Positions 38,379 through 49,839 of a stretch of 64,000 nucleotides of DNA are shown in pieces. The stretch is from contig CAJNDS010001147.1 of NCBI GenBank assembly GCA_905221605.1, positions 393,012 through 457,011 of the forward strand. The letters are read 5' to 3'. This stretch comes from Symbiodinium natans. Its lineage: Eukaryota > Sar > Dinophyceae > Suessiales > Symbiodiniaceae. Under the pieces are notes generated by a model. It was not told where the DNA came from. It made no database searches and was given only the letters and a program-made list of their open reading frames with translations. The number at the start of each line of letters is the position of its first letter. The stretch's first letter is position 1. The translations under genes were made by a program, and so were the position numbers.

Positions 38379-38443
38379 TTGGTCGTAGTGGTAAAATATT
38401 GTAAAGATATATTGAAGGCTTTTGCTGTAGGTGTTAAGCCTTC

Positions 38444-38875
38444 ATGGTGAGGTGGAGCGACCCGACATGGTACGGCTGGTGGGGCTTCTACCCCAACGAG
38501 ACAAGCTATTGGGGCTGGAGTGACAAAGACGGTCAAGCCGAACCATGGCCAGGCACCAGGCGCAACAGGCGCCAGGATCGCCATGCCCGTGCCGAGCGCA
38601 GGCACGAGTCCGCAAGGACAGGCCCGGCTCAGTCCGCGCCAGCCGCTGGGCGAGGAGGTCTAGCGTGCCGAGTTTGGGTCTTGCTTTTTCTCGGTGGCAA
38701 AATGGAGCGCAACAATCTCATCGATATCTCTAAGCATAAGCCCCCCCGCCCCCGCCCAGCATTCTGCAGCCCAGCCCCAAGGCCACGAACCACAGTGCCG
38801 AGATGGGCACGAGAAGTTGGCAGTGAGCTTCAGAAAGTACACGCCGGCCTGCTGCTAGGTGAGACCCAGCATTGA
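38444..38875 (+). CDS. Hypothetical Trp-rich ORF, copy 1
   Basis: Starts MVRWSDPTWYGWWGFYPNET, 65 bp after the exonuclease stop. The first ~70 codons are matched in copy 2 with differences of 6 and 3 nt, both multiples of three, which suggests the N-terminal part is or was coding. The second half differs between copies. No family recognised; it may be a fragment of a larger protein or a further exon. Confidence 0.4.
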   Translation: MVRWSDPTWYGWWGFYPNETSYWGWSDKDGQAEPWPGTRRNRRQDRHARAERRHESARTGPAQSAPAAGRGGLACRVWVLLFLGGKMERNNLIDISKHKPPRPRPAFCSPAPRPRTTVPRWAREVGSELQKVHAGLLLGETQH

Positions 38876-39664
38876 GCTTTGGAGCTTTGCGCGTTCTTCT
38901 TCTGGGGGGCATCTAGGGGATCTTGAGTATCTGGGCATCATTGCTTGGTCCACAATCCGTCCTTAAGGGTCCAGAGTCCAGAATTGAGATCCGTCCTCGT
39001 CTGCGCCTTCCACGTAGAGCCTAGTAAACAAAGAAGGGTTGCGCTCAGACACTCAGCCAGGACAGGACCAAGCATGCGGCTGGATGCCAACGCATCACGG
39101 CCGGGCCTGGTTGGTTCACGGGTCGGCGGTTGACGCGCGGTGAGTGACGCGGCGAAAAACATAGCTCAGGTTTCACGGCCGCTTTGCAGCCCTTGGTTAG
39201 ATGCTGATGTTTGTGTGAGCTCGCGTGATGCGAGTTGGCCTCAAGTGCCCCAAGAGCCTCAAGAGCCGATCTACGCCTCACTGCAGACACGGAAATGGAT
39301 GCTTCGCAAAGAACGAATGCTTTCTGGCTTGTTTCTTGCAATGTTTACAGGCCCATCTTCAGTTCGAGTCATGTTGTTTGCTTGCAGGTGCAGCAATAAG
39401 CAGAAGCGTGAGTCCACATCGCGTGTAGCTTCGCAGCCTGCACAAGAATTTCAAACATGTACAACATGTATAACTCATGTTGCCGAGGTTATAACTACGC
39501 TTGCAGGCGTTTCGAATTGTTGCAACCCTTGCTAGGAGCCTCCCCAATAGACGTCAGCTGCCCATACACATGTCCGGTACGCCCGAACAAATGTCCCGGT
39601 ACCGCTGCGCTGAGGCGTACCGCCAGCAAATGTCTCGGTACGGGCCCAATCGATACCGCTGTGC
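38876..39664. other. End of duplication unit 1 and spacer
   Basis: No gene recognised. 38,876-39,285 is duplicated at 42,372-42,790; 39,286-39,664 is unique and empty as far as can be seen. Confidence 0.5.
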
Positions 39665-40085
39665 TTGGGACGAACCGACTTTGTTTGGCGAGAGCCAGCG
39701 CCGCGGGCAAACTTGCAAGACGCCAACATCATGCCACGTCTCCCGATGAAGCCCACATACTTGCCTCCTGAAAGGTTGGACATCTGTACTTGTACCACCC
39801 TCATGCCCTGAAATTGCAGATTTGGCACTTAGGTTGGTACACGTTGAATCTGCACTCCGCACGCCAGCTGGCAGCATTCAATCAGAGCTTGGAAGTTGGT
39901 TGATTGGAGGCTGTAATAACCCGCCTAGGCTGCACCAGGAGGTTCTTCGGCCGTCATGCGCCTGTCGTGTAGATCTGCAGGTTGAGCCCAGACCCTGCTC
40001 TGCGGGCCTGCCGCGGGCTTGCAGGGTTCTAGCCCTTAGTGCAAGTAGGATCAGAGACAGACCAGCGCTGGTCTGTTCTGGGCCC

Positions 40086-41906
40086 ATGTTGCCGGGCGCC
40101 ATGCCTATGCCTGCGCAGTCTCCTTGGTGGGCGCGGGCGAATCTCGGGCAGGTCCTGCCTAGCCCAGACCAAGCCCAGATGGGCTGTGGCCTCGTGGCCC
40201 TAGACTTGGAGTGCATCCACGACCATGTTCATGGAAGCTACGCCACATTGGGCTGGCATGAGACAGCTGACCATTGGTCTTGGAAAGCGCGGTGTCAGAT
40301 CATCGAGCTCGCGGCTGTGAATCTCATCACGGGAGAGCCTCTACTACTTCGAAGCCGACCGGAGTTCCAGTGGCAGGACGTCAAGTCCCAAGCCACCCGG
40401 CTCTTTGCAGAGCACAGCGGCCACAAGGAGATCGTCTGCGACCGGTCGCTCCCGCTTTTTGCCCAGCTCTGGACGACTCAGGTGCTACCCTTCCTGCAGC
40501 GGGCTGCTGGCTTCACCGGCAAGGTCGTCTTGATCGCCCACAACGGGGACAAGTTTGACCACTACGTCCTAAACAAGGAGATCGTCCGTTTGGGTCTGGA
40601 CATGAGCCAGTGCCCGCACCTGGTGTCAGCAGATGCGGTGGCTACTCTGAAGCTTATCCTTTATGGGACATTTCACTTGCAAGAGCGCATGCTGTGAATG
40701 CCGTACTGTGCTTGTTCTTCGCAAGTAGCGTGCATGCCTGTTCATGAACGTAGGTGGTGTCCAGGGCACCCGTGGCAGCCATTGCTCACTATTCATGACC
40801 AACACCCAGTGCACTTCGCAATCTGTCCTTGCGTACTCCAGTGCTAGAGGCATGCATCAGCTCACCCACCATGTCATGGTGTGCGCTGTCTGACAGATGG
40901 TAGCGGTTCCATCAATGCTTTGCTGTCGCCGTCACGAAACCGACTCAGGAAGAGCAGGTTCCAGAACGAGACCATTCGCCAGATGTACGGCCGGCCTGGA
41001 CAGCTGTGCCTGAAGCAGATGTACATGGCCCACGTGCCCGAGCAACAGCGCGCGGTGGCCCTCCGGGCGCACCAAGCCATGGACGACGTTCGGATGATGC
41101 TGGAGGTGATCCGCTACGGGCCGCACGTGGCAGCTTTGCTGGCGCAGGACATCTCGATGGCAGTCCATGGCATGGAGGCGCCCGTTGCGATCTTCTCCAT
41201 CTTGCACCGCTTCCAGCACCCAATCCCAAGCGCGCAGACTCCTAAACATCATTCGTCGAACCCCCACACAGGGCGCGCTGCCCTGCAGGAGAGTGGGCCG
41301 TTTCAAGTCTCCACTCCCCTGCTCCTCACATGTCCCGCCTCCCTTGCGGCCCCGGAGCCTCTTCAGCCCATCCAGCCCCCACATGGCCCAGCTGCCCAAA
41401 ACTCCTGGGCCCAGTATGCTCAGAATGCTCAGACCCCACCCCAAGCTCCCCCGCATGCTCGGCCCTGCCTCCGAACGCCTTCTTCCCCAGCTTCCCCGCC
41501 GCCCTTTCAGGCTGAGCCCAGTGAGCCCAGTGAGCCCAGTGATCCCGAAGTCCAGAACTTGAGCCCAAGCTCCGACAGCTCTGGCAGCTCGAGCTCCGAG
41601 GCAGAGCACATAAAGTCCCCACCGACAAGGCTCCAGAACTCCCAGAACCCCCACAACCCACAGAACCCACAACAGAGCCCACAGAGCCCACAGAGCCCGC
41701 AGAATCCGCAGAACCCACAGAGCTCACAAAGCCCACAGAGCCCACGAAACCCACACAGCCCACACAGCCCACAGAGCTCACAGAGCCCACAGAGCCCACA
41801 AACCACCCACAAGCAAGCCGACAATCGGCGCAAGGGCAAGGACAAGGGAAAGAGCCGCCGAGAAGGGAGGCGTCTTGGTGGGCTTTTCCTGATGGTTCTG
41901 TGGTAG
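40086..41906 (+). CDS. DEDD-family 3'-5' exonuclease, copy 2, two exons
   Basis: Exon 1 to 40,686 and exon 2 from 40,897. All three Exo motifs are unchanged: DLE at ~40,203, HNGDKFDHYVL at ~40,536 and AHQAMDDVRM at ~41,067. By eye the proteins differ at only a handful of residues (Ala/Thr and Gln/His near the DLE motif, Pro/Ala before the tail), so both copies look functional and the duplication is recent or homogenised. The frame is open back to 39,822; the same start uncertainty applies as in copy 1. Confidence 0.8.
40687..40896 (+). other. Intron of exonuclease copy 2 (GC donor)
   Basis: Same 210-bp length and acceptor (TCTGACAG) as copy 1, but the inferred donor is GCATGCTG instead of GTGTGCTG. 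GC-AG introns are known in dinoflagellates. Confidence 0.6.
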
Positions 41907-41971
41907 TTGGTCGTAGTGGTAAAATATTGTAAAGATATATTGAAGGCTTTTGCTGTAGGTGTTAAGCCTTC

Positions 41972-42196
41972 ATGGTGAGGTGGAGCGACCCGACATGGTA
42001 CGGCTGGTGGGGCTTCTACCCCAACGAGACAAGCTATTGGGGCTGGAGTGACAAAGACAAAGACGGTCAAGCCGAGCCATGGCCAGGCACCAGGCGCAAC
42101 AGGCGCCAGGATCGCCATGCCCGTGCCGAGCGCAGGCACGACGAGTCCGCAAGGACAGGCCCGGCTCAGTCTGCGCCAGCCGCTGGGCGAGGCTAG
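41972..42196 (+). CDS. Hypothetical Trp-rich ORF, copy 2
   Basis: 74 codons, same MVRWSDPTWYGWWGFYPNET start as at 38,444, with one extra Asp-Lys and one extra Asp. It ends early at TAG where copy 1 continues, because the downstream block has diverged. Confidence 0.4.
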   Translation: MVRWSDPTWYGWWGFYPNETSYWGWSDKDKDGQAEPWPGTRRNRRQDRHARAERRHDESARTGPAQSAPAAGRG

Positions 42197-42790
42197 CATA
42201 CCTGGGTCTTGCTTTTTATCGATGGCGAAAGGAGTGCGATATCTCAAATGCATAAGCCCCCCGCCCAGCATTCTGCAGCCCAGCCCCAAGGCCACGAACC
42301 ACAGTGCCGAGATGGGCACGAGAAGTTGGCAGTGAGCTTCAGCAAGTACACGCCGGCCTGCTGCTAGGTGAGACCCAGCATTGAGCTTTGGAGCTTTGCG
42401 CGTTCTTCTTCTGGGGGGCATCTAGGGGATCTTGAGTATCTGGGCATCATTGCTTGGTCCACAATCCGTCCTTAAGGGTCCAGAGTCCAGAATTGAGATC
42501 CGTCCTCGTCTGCGCCTTCCACGTAGATTCTAGTAAACAAAGAAGGGTTGCGCTCAGACACTCAGCCAGGACAGGACCAAGCATGCGGCTGGATGCCAAC
42601 GCATCACGGCCGGGCCTGGTTGTTTCACGGGTCGGCGGTTGACGCGCGGTGAGTGACGCGGCGAAAAACATAGCTCAGGTTTCACGGCCGCTTTGCAACC
42701 CTTGGATAGATGCTGATGTTTGTGTGAGCTCGCGTGATGCGAGTTGGCCTCAAGTGCCCCAAGAGCCTCAAGAGCCGATCTAAGCCTCAC

Positions 42791-43829
42791 GAGGCTGCAT
42801 GCAGACTTACGACAGCGTACTGTGCTACATTGCTACATTCCTGCGCGGCCCAAAAGAGCCGGTCGTTTACTTTTTTTTGCGCTTGCGCAGCTCATTTGCA
42901 GTTTGCAACGCCAATGCCCACATCTCCCTCCTGAGGTGTGCGCTCCGAAGGCCCTGCATGCTGCCCGAGGCCTCTGCTCAGGATCCTTCAGGATGCTAGT
43001 GTTTGATGGGTCGGCATGATTTGGGGATCTGCAACGGACGTGCAGCCTCATGCAGCCTCGGCATCTGTTCGTCATAGGTTCTGTTTCTCGGAGCAAGAAG
43101 CGCATGTGCATGCGGCCGGAGTGATTCCTGAAGCAATGTAGAATAATGTAGATGTAGAGTAGTGCTGAGCAGTGTCGTTCCTTGCCTCGAGGTGCTTCAA
43201 CTCCTCGCATTGCCAGGGCCAGCAGTAAGATGGACAGACACAGCTCCGACCGCGATGCGTGTCAAAAGTCTGGTCGATGCCTAAAGCCTGGGTCGTGTTC
43301 GTCCCATGCAAGTTTTCAGCTTCCCTAACCGTCAGACGTGGAGATGTCGAGTTCGCGCAGCTCAGTTCAGGCCACCGTGAATTGTGGTGTGGGAATCGTT
43401 TTTGTAATGCAACCACATGGGGCTTTGTATTGATCCAAACAGTCCAGAAGCCTACAAGAAATGCTTCAAGAGAACTACCCAACATAGTATCCAGGTCAGC
43501 TTGGCATCCATCCCATTCTGGAACTACTACAGTCCGGCTATCTTGAAGGTTCATGGGTGGTTATAAGCGAGGAGAAAAGTGGGGTAACTACAACTATAAC
43601 CGGTTATAGCACTTAGGGTACCTAAAACCCTACGTATAGCTACCAGAGAACCTGCATCCCGAAGTTGCTTTCTTGGAACGACGTTGAGTTCTTAAGCAGA
43701 TGTTGGATTTCCGCCGCCCTGCCAGTTTGGTGAAGTTTGGGTTCCAGCACATCCGGCAGCAAACTCTTGAAACAGAAGGCACGGTCCGGTTTCGAGCTGA
43801 GAGCAGATTCCAGCAAGCACTTTCTCTAG
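42791..43829. other. Gene-free stretch
   Basis: No secure gene. It contains a 16-bp perfect palindrome, ctataaccggttatag (43,594-43,609). Open frames on the minus strand (43,072-43,554) have no recognised domain. Confidence 0.45.
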
Positions 43830-44423
43830 ATGGGTAGCCAGGCCGCTCCTAAGCACAGCACTTCTCTTCAGTTTGCCGCCGCGCATTCCGCCATGAGCTG
43901 GAAAGTGGGATGGGGCGAGCCGATGAGTGGCGAACAGGCCATCGCCTCTGTGTGCCACCGCCGGTTGGATCCTTTGAGCTTGGTTCAGCTGCAGGAAGTG
44001 CTGACATACCGATGGCAGTCCGCTCACGAGCATCACGAGCCCAGGCAGCTCCCGCGCCTAGGCCACGCAGGCGGTCATGCTGGTAGCCTCCCTAGCCTCC
44101 CAGGCTACCCTCGCCATCGGCTCAACGTCGAAAGTTCGAGCCCTGCTCCAAACAGACCAGGGCCGGCGGCGCTCGAGTCCCCCAGCGCCCCCAGCGCTCC
44201 CAGTGCCCCCCGCGCGCCCTACGCTCACCACGCCCGCACGCGCCTGCCCACCATGGGGCCGTCCCCAACAACGGCGTCCTCACGGGGCCTCCCCGAGCTC
44301 CGCCACGAGCCTGGCGCATCACCCGCGGCTGCCCTTCGGGCTGCGGCCTCCGTCCCCGACTTTGCAAAGTCCGGCGGCTTCCATCGAGAGAGACGGAGTG
44401 ATAGAGGCTCCATCCTCCGCTGA
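43830..44423 (+). CDS. Doubtful ORF, 197 aa, Pro/Ala/Ser-rich
   Basis: An uninterrupted frame. The first ~70 residues have normal composition (MSWKVGWGEPMSGEQAIASV, LSLVQLQEVLTYRWQSAHEH). The rest is low-complexity Pro/Ala/Ser/Arg. No domain, no homologue recognised, and an overlapping plus frame is also open. Confidence 0.25.
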   Translation: MGSQAAPKHSTSLQFAAAHSAMSWKVGWGEPMSGEQAIASVCHRRLDPLSLVQLQEVLTYRWQSAHEHHEPRQLPRLGHAGGHAGSLPSLPGYPRHRLNVESSSPAPNRPGPAALESPSAPSAPSAPRAPYAHHARTRLPTMGPSPTTASSRGLPELRHEPGASPAAALRAAASVPDFAKSGGFHRERRSDRGSILR

Positions 44424-44986
44424 GCAGACATGGCCGATTTTAGTGAGGGGGTTGCGCAGCCAAGTCTCACTCCCACACAACACGTGTTGCGACCCTTAGG
44501 TAGACATCTTAGATAATTCTTAGCTGACTTCGTTGGATCTAGACTACTCTTTCAGGAGAGTAGCAGCACTGCAAAACCTGAGTTTCCCATCCGTGCTTCG
44601 ACCAAACACTCCAGAATCAGGTACTTGTACGCCCTCGAGCCTTGCTTCCGTGTTCCAGCCCTCGCCTGGCGACAGGGCCGCGGTTGTAACTCTGGTTATC
44701 ACACTACTATCACACTGGTATTTGCACTTATGAGGCGTCGGGAGTTCATCATGCAAGGTTCCGAGCATTCACCGTTGGCTTCTTGTCAACATACATGCCC
44801 AGTGCAAGCCGTCATAGTCTCGGAGACAGGCATATGACTGGCAGGTGCCGTCTCTTTGCCAGGAAGTTCTTGCATCTTGCGCTTGGCTGATGGCTCAAGA
44901 GGATCATAGCGTCTACGGATGTGCATGATGCTAGATGTGGCAAACCTCATTCCAAACCCCAGAGGCTCAACCACCACACGGATGAG
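44424..44986. other. Gene-free stretch
   Basis: Nothing recognisable in either strand; only short frames. Confidence 0.4.
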
Positions 44987-45157
44987 ACCCAAAACCCAAA
45001 ACCCAAAACCCAAAACCCAAAACCCAAAACCCAAAACCCTAAACCCTCAACACTCTACCCTCAACCCTACACCCTAAACCTAAACCCTAACCCCTAAGCC
45101 CCAACCCCTAAGCCCTAACCCCTAAGCCCTAACCCCTAAGCCCTAACCCCTAACCCT
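44987..45157. repeat. CCCAAAA and CCCTAA-type array
   Basis: Seven or so CCCAAAA units, then CCCTAAA/CCCCTAAG variants. A short opposite-strand tttaggg patch follows at ~45,265-45,295. Confidence 0.9.
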
Positions 45158-45519
45158 CCCCAAATCCCTGTAAGCCCCATGCGACTTGGGTCGCCTGGCC
45201 ATGTTTGGCGACGAGGAAGGGCTTTTCGGTGGAAAGGGTCTTCCTATTGGGGGGTTTACGAAAGTAGGGTTTAGGGTTTAGATGGGTTTAGGGTTCTATT
45301 TGGGGTACAAAAGACCTTAGTTTGGGATACACCCATTTAAGGCAAGAGACTGACGCCTATCCTTCAAGAAGTGGTCCTGCATCCATTCGTCAACTGGTTG
45401 AAGAAGGAGCAGAGGAGTGTCAAGTGCGAACCCAACCGAGGAGTCAGTACAATACGACATACAAAAATGAACGACGAAACATGGAGAAAACGAACAAGAC
45501 AAACTCCTTCTTTGGCGCA

Positions 45520-47240
45520 GGAAGCGTAGGTTCTGAGAAGGCTGTTGCAGAGGTAGCGGTCAGGTGAGGAGTGCAGGGACTGCATTGCAGATTCGTTGCG
45601 GACATGTGCGGATGCACCCCGTCGGTGAAGAACCTGCAGACAAACGGACACGCGTGAAGACAATTGAAGACACTTGGAGCCAACCCTAGCGGCTGTCCGA
45701 GCGCCAGTATCTCCCGTCCAAGCCGCTTGCTTGGCACGGGACGTCTAGGTGCTGAGAATGCTGTTGCAGATTCGTTGGCATGCGGTAGGGTGCGGATGCA
45801 CTCCATCGCTGAAGAACCTGCAGACAAACGGACACGCGTGAAGACAATTGAAGACACTTGGAGCCAACCCTAGCGGCTGTCCAAGCGCCAGTATCTCCCG
45901 TCCAAGCCGCTTGCTTGGCACGGGACGTCTAGGTGCTGAGAAGGATATTGCAGATTCGTTGGCATGCGGTAGGGTGCGGATGCACTCCATCGCTGAAGAA
46001 CCTGCAGACAAGTGGACACGCGATGACACGCGTGAAGACAATTGAAGACACTTGGAGCCAAAGCTAGCGGGTGTCCAAGCGCCAGTATCTCCCGTCCAAA
46101 CCGCTTGCTTGGCACGGGACGTCTAGGTGCTGAGAAGGATATTGCAGATTCGTTGGCATGCGGTAGGGTGCGGATGCACTCCATCGCTGAAGAACCTGCA
46201 GACAAACGGACACGCGTGAAGACAAGTGAAGACACCTGGAGCCAACGCTAGCGGCTGTCCAAGCGCCAGTATCTCCCGTCTAAGCCGTTTGCTTGGCACG
46301 GGACGTCTATGCGCTGAGAAGGATATTGCAGATTCGTTGGCATGCGGTAGGGTGCGGATGCACTCCATCGCTGAAGAACCTGCAGACAAAACGGACACGC
46401 GTGAAGACAAGTGAAGAAACGTGGAGCCAACCCTAGCGGCTGTCCAAGCGCCAGTATCTCCCGTCCAAGCCGCTTGCTTGGCACGGGACGTCTAGGTGCT
46501 GAGAAGGATATTGCGGATTCGTTGGCATGAGGTAGGGTGCGGATGCACTCCATCGCTGAAGAACCTGCAGACAAGTGGACACGCGATGACACGCGTGAAG
46601 ACAATTGAAGACACTTGGAGCCAAAGCCAGCGGGTGTCCAAGCGCCAGTATCTCCCGTCCAAACCGCTTGCTTGGCACGGGACGTCTAGGTGCTGAGAAG
46701 GATACTGCAGATTCGTTGGCATGCGGTAGGGTGTGGATGCACTCCATCGCTGAAGAACCTGCAGACAAACGGACACGCGTGAAGACAATTGAAGACACTT
46801 GGAGCCAACCCTAGCGGCTGTCCAAGCGCCAGTATCTCCCGTCCAAGCCGCTTGCTTGGCACGGGACGTCTAGGTGCTGAGAAGGATATTGCAGATTCGT
46901 TGGCATGCGGTAGGGTGCGGATGAACTCCATCGCTGAAGAACCTGCAGACAAACGGACACGCGTGAAGCCAAGTGAAGACACCTGGAGCCAACGCTAGCG
47001 GCTGTCCAAGCGCCAGTATCTCCCGTCTAAGCCGCTTGCTTGGCACGGGACGTCTAGGTGCTGAGAAGGATATTGCAGATTCGTTGGCATGCGGTAGGGT
47101 GCGGATGCACTCCATCGCTGAAGAACCTGCAGACAAACGGACACGCGTGAAGACAAGTGAAGACACCTGGAGCCAACGCTAGCGGCTGTCCAAGCGCCAG
47201 TATCTCCCGTCCAAGCCGCTTGCTTCGGCGCGGGACGTCT
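45520..47240. repeat. Satellite, 184-bp unit with 194-bp variants, about nine copies
   Basis: The landmark gaagaacctgcagacaa recurs at 45,633, 45,811, 45,995, 46,189, 46,373, 46,557, 46,751, 46,935 and 47,119. Most intervals are 184 bp. Two copies carry a ~10-bp insertion (gtggacacgcgatgac context, ~46,013 and ~46,577) giving 194 bp. The first copy is diverged. 184 is not a multiple of three, so the short frames in each unit do not link up. Confidence 0.94.
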
Positions 47241-47549
47241 ATCTGCCAGTGTGCATCACAGGTAAGTCGGGCATGCAGCACGCCAGCGGCACATGCAGTT
47301 CGAAGAAGCTTCGGGCACTGCAACTGAAGATGGACAGCAACATGCTAATGTCCTAACGTCCCAAGCCCCCAAGCCCCAACTTCTCAACCCCAACTGCTGG
47401 TATCGTCCAACCCTCGGCAGGACGACCGCCGCCGCTTTCTGGAGGCCTCAGCTCCTAGAAGCTTCAGTGGCGCTTGCATGTCCCAACATGGGGCCCCAAA
47501 TACAGAGTAGTCCCAATGGCAAAAGGCCTCCCGGCCCCCCGAAAAACAT
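47241..47549. other. Spacer after the satellite
   Basis: No gene; a short Ala/Pro-rich frame has no domain. Confidence 0.4.
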
Positions 47550-47835
47550 CAAACCCTAAACCCTAAACCCTAAACCCTAAACCCAAACACCCTAAACCCC
47601 AACACCCTAAACCCCAAAACCCTAAACCCTAAACCCTAAACCCCCTCCATGATTCTGCCTTTTTCCCCCCGAAAAGGAGCTCCCCCTGAGGGCTGCGGCT
47701 CGGCCGCGGCGGGCTGGGCCCAGCCCCAAGCCAAAGGCCCAAGAGAAAGGGTTTAGGGTTCAGGGTTCAGGGTTCAGGTTTAGGGTTTAGGGTTTAGGGT
47801 TTAGGGTTCAGGGTTTAGGGTTTAGGGTTTAGGGG
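47550..47835. repeat. Inverted pair of telomere-like arrays
   Basis: CCCTAAA units at 47,550-47,645 and TTTAGGG units at 47,746-47,835, separated by ~100 bp of unique sequence. Confidence 0.92.
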
Positions 47836-48106
47836 GTGTCTCGTGCTTCTTTTCTTGCTTCTTTCCTTTCAACAGAAGGTTCTAGGGCCGAGGGTTATAA
47901 TTGGTTGCATTGGTTAGTTTTAACTTCATTCCGCGAATGCTGTTGGAAGTCGCTGCCTCCGCGCTAGTTGTTGTAATTGCAAATTCTGGCTATGCACGGC
48001 TACGTGTTGTTGGTGCATGTCCTTTTCACCACATCTCCGCCTCTCACCGTCCTGAGGACTGCCTCTAGGCATCCGCTCGGTCCCCTCTGCAAGAGTTTGG
48101 GGGTTT
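47836..48106. other. Unique spacer
   Basis: No gene or repeat recognised. Confidence 0.4.
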
Positions 48107-48373
48107 AGGGTTTAGGGTTTAGGGTTTAGGGTTTAGGGTGTAGGTTTAGAGTTTTGTAAAGCCCCCCAAATGCCATCGAAGCTCCTGCCTCACCCAGGGC
48201 CGATCAGACAGTGCCCCAAGGTAGCCTCGATGCCCGTGGATGGGCACAACCCTAAACCCTAAACCCTAAACCCTAAACCCTAAACCCTAAACCCTAAACC
48301 CTAAACCCTAAACCCTAAACCCTAAACCCTAAACCCTAAACCCTAAACCCTAAAGCCTAAGCCCTAAACCCTG
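48107..48373. repeat. Diverging pair: TTTAGGG array then long CCCTAAA array
   Basis: TTTAGGG at 48,107-48,150, unique ~100 bp, then about 15 near-perfect CCCTAAA units at 48,250-48,373. Confidence 0.92.
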
Positions 48374-48470
48374 GGTTCGGACAGCCGATGTCTCAAGACA
48401 TCCTTAGTCATAGGAGTCCTTGCAGAGCCCTTGAACCGGGTTCTAGATGGCAATTTCCCTATGTGGGACA

Positions 48471-48888
48471 CCAAACCCCAAACCCCAAACCCCGAACCCC
48501 GAACCCCAAACCCCAAACCCCAAACCCCAAACCCCAAACCCCAAACCCCAAACCCTAAACCCTAAACCCTAAACCCGAAACCCGAAACCCGAAACCCGAA
48601 ACCCTAAGCTCAGCCAGGCGGCGGCATGGCATCATAGCCTTGAGGACTTTTGTGGGGCATTTTGGGGCAACCAGAGTGCGCGTCGTAGAGATTGGGGTTT
48701 AGGGTTTGGGGTTTAGGGTGTAGGGTTTAGGGTTTAGGGTTTGGGGTTTAGGGTTTAGGGTTTACGGTTCAGGGTTCGGGGTTCGGGGTTTGGGATTTAG
48801 GGTTTGGGTCTAGGGTTTAGGGTTTCGGAGTTTAGGGTGTGGGCTTTGGGGTTTAGAGTTTTCGGGTCTAGGGTTTGGGGTTTAGGGC
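48471..48888. repeat. Variant telomere-like arrays
   Basis: CCCCAAA, CCCTAAA and CCCGAAA units at 48,471-48,606. TTTAGGG/TTTGGGG variants on the other strand sense at 48,692-48,888. Confidence 0.9.
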
Positions 48889-49080
48889 ACATTTTTGCAT
48901 CCTGTCTCGGGAGTGCAGCCACGCACGAGTTGCGGCTCCAACATGTCTCGACTTGCTGACAGGAGCATGACGTCCAGAAGATCATTCAGGCGACTGGCTT
49001 AGCATTCATACAAGACGCAGCCTACGGAACTTAAGAGAGCATGCAGGCTTCGCTGGACCCTGGATGCCACGATGCCCTAC
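48889..49080. other. Unique spacer
   Basis: Nothing recognised. Confidence 0.35.
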
Positions 49081-49631
49081 AACCCTAAAGCCCTGAACCC
49101 TAAACCCTTAAACCCTTAACCCTTAAACCCGAAACCCTAAACCCTAAACCCTAAACCCTAGACCCTAGAACCTAAGCCCTACAAACCCCTAAACCCCACA
49201 CCCCAGGGGGCAAAATGTCAGGATCTGCCTGCCGATGCTGCAGCCCGGCGGAGACGAGCTCCTGCACGGCCGGAGGCCGCGGCTTTTTTTGTCAGGCGAC
49301 AAGGCGGTTTAGGGTTTCGGGCCCAAGGCCCCTAAACCCCTAAACCCCTGAACCCTGAACCCTCAACCCTCAACCCTAAACCCTCAACCCTCAACCCTGA
49401 ACCCTAAACCCTAAACCCTGAGCCCTGAGCCCTAAACCCTAAACCCTCAACCCCAAGCCTTAAACCCTAGCCGAAGAAAGTCGCAGGTCTTCGGGGTTCT
49501 AAAGGAAGGTTTTGGGGCCTAGGGCTGACTTCGGGCCCCGAGTCGCCATTGATAGAACAGGGTTTAGGGCTTAGGTTTAGGGTTTAGGGTTTCGGGTTTA
49601 GGGTTTAGGGTTGAGGGTTTAGGGTGTTTCA
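49081..49631. repeat. Telomere-like arrays, mixed
   Basis: CCCTAAA-type at 49,081-49,205 and 49,325-49,469 (with CCCTCAA and CCCTGAG variants), TTTAGGG-type at 49,558-49,631, with short unique spacers. Confidence 0.9.
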
Positions 49632-49839
49632 ATGAGTGGGCGCGCTGGTGCTGAAAGCACCCAGGCGCGCGCCCCGACCTGCATGAGCCCTCCCCTGCTG
49701 GCGCTCCACCCTCGCCTTAACCTCTACGGGTTTAGGGTTCTTTTTGAATTCTGATCGTGCTTTCGTTATTTTTCTCTTGTCTACTGGTTGGGTTCAGAAG
49801 CTCGGCATCGATGCAGATCAATTACCCTGACGTTCGCAG
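49632..49839. other. Unique spacer
   Basis: No gene recognised. Confidence 0.35.

Larger units (their letters stand above)
36145..39285 (+). repeat. Segmental duplication, unit 1
   Basis: Nearly identical to 39,665-42,790 with a constant offset of 3528 bp through the exonuclease gene. The edges fade: upstream similarity becomes patchy before ~36,250, and a block near 38,660-38,750 has diverged. About 380 bp of unrelated sequence separates the two units. Confidence 0.93.
39665..42790 (+). repeat. Segmental duplication, unit 2
   Basis: Second copy of 36,145-39,285 at +3528 bp, in the same orientation. Confidence 0.93.

Noticed and set aside
45664-47182. Repeated ~69-codon plus frames and ~98-codon minus frames in the satellite
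   Set aside because: They restart in each 184-bp unit, use non-ATG starts or shift frame between units, and follow the repeat period.
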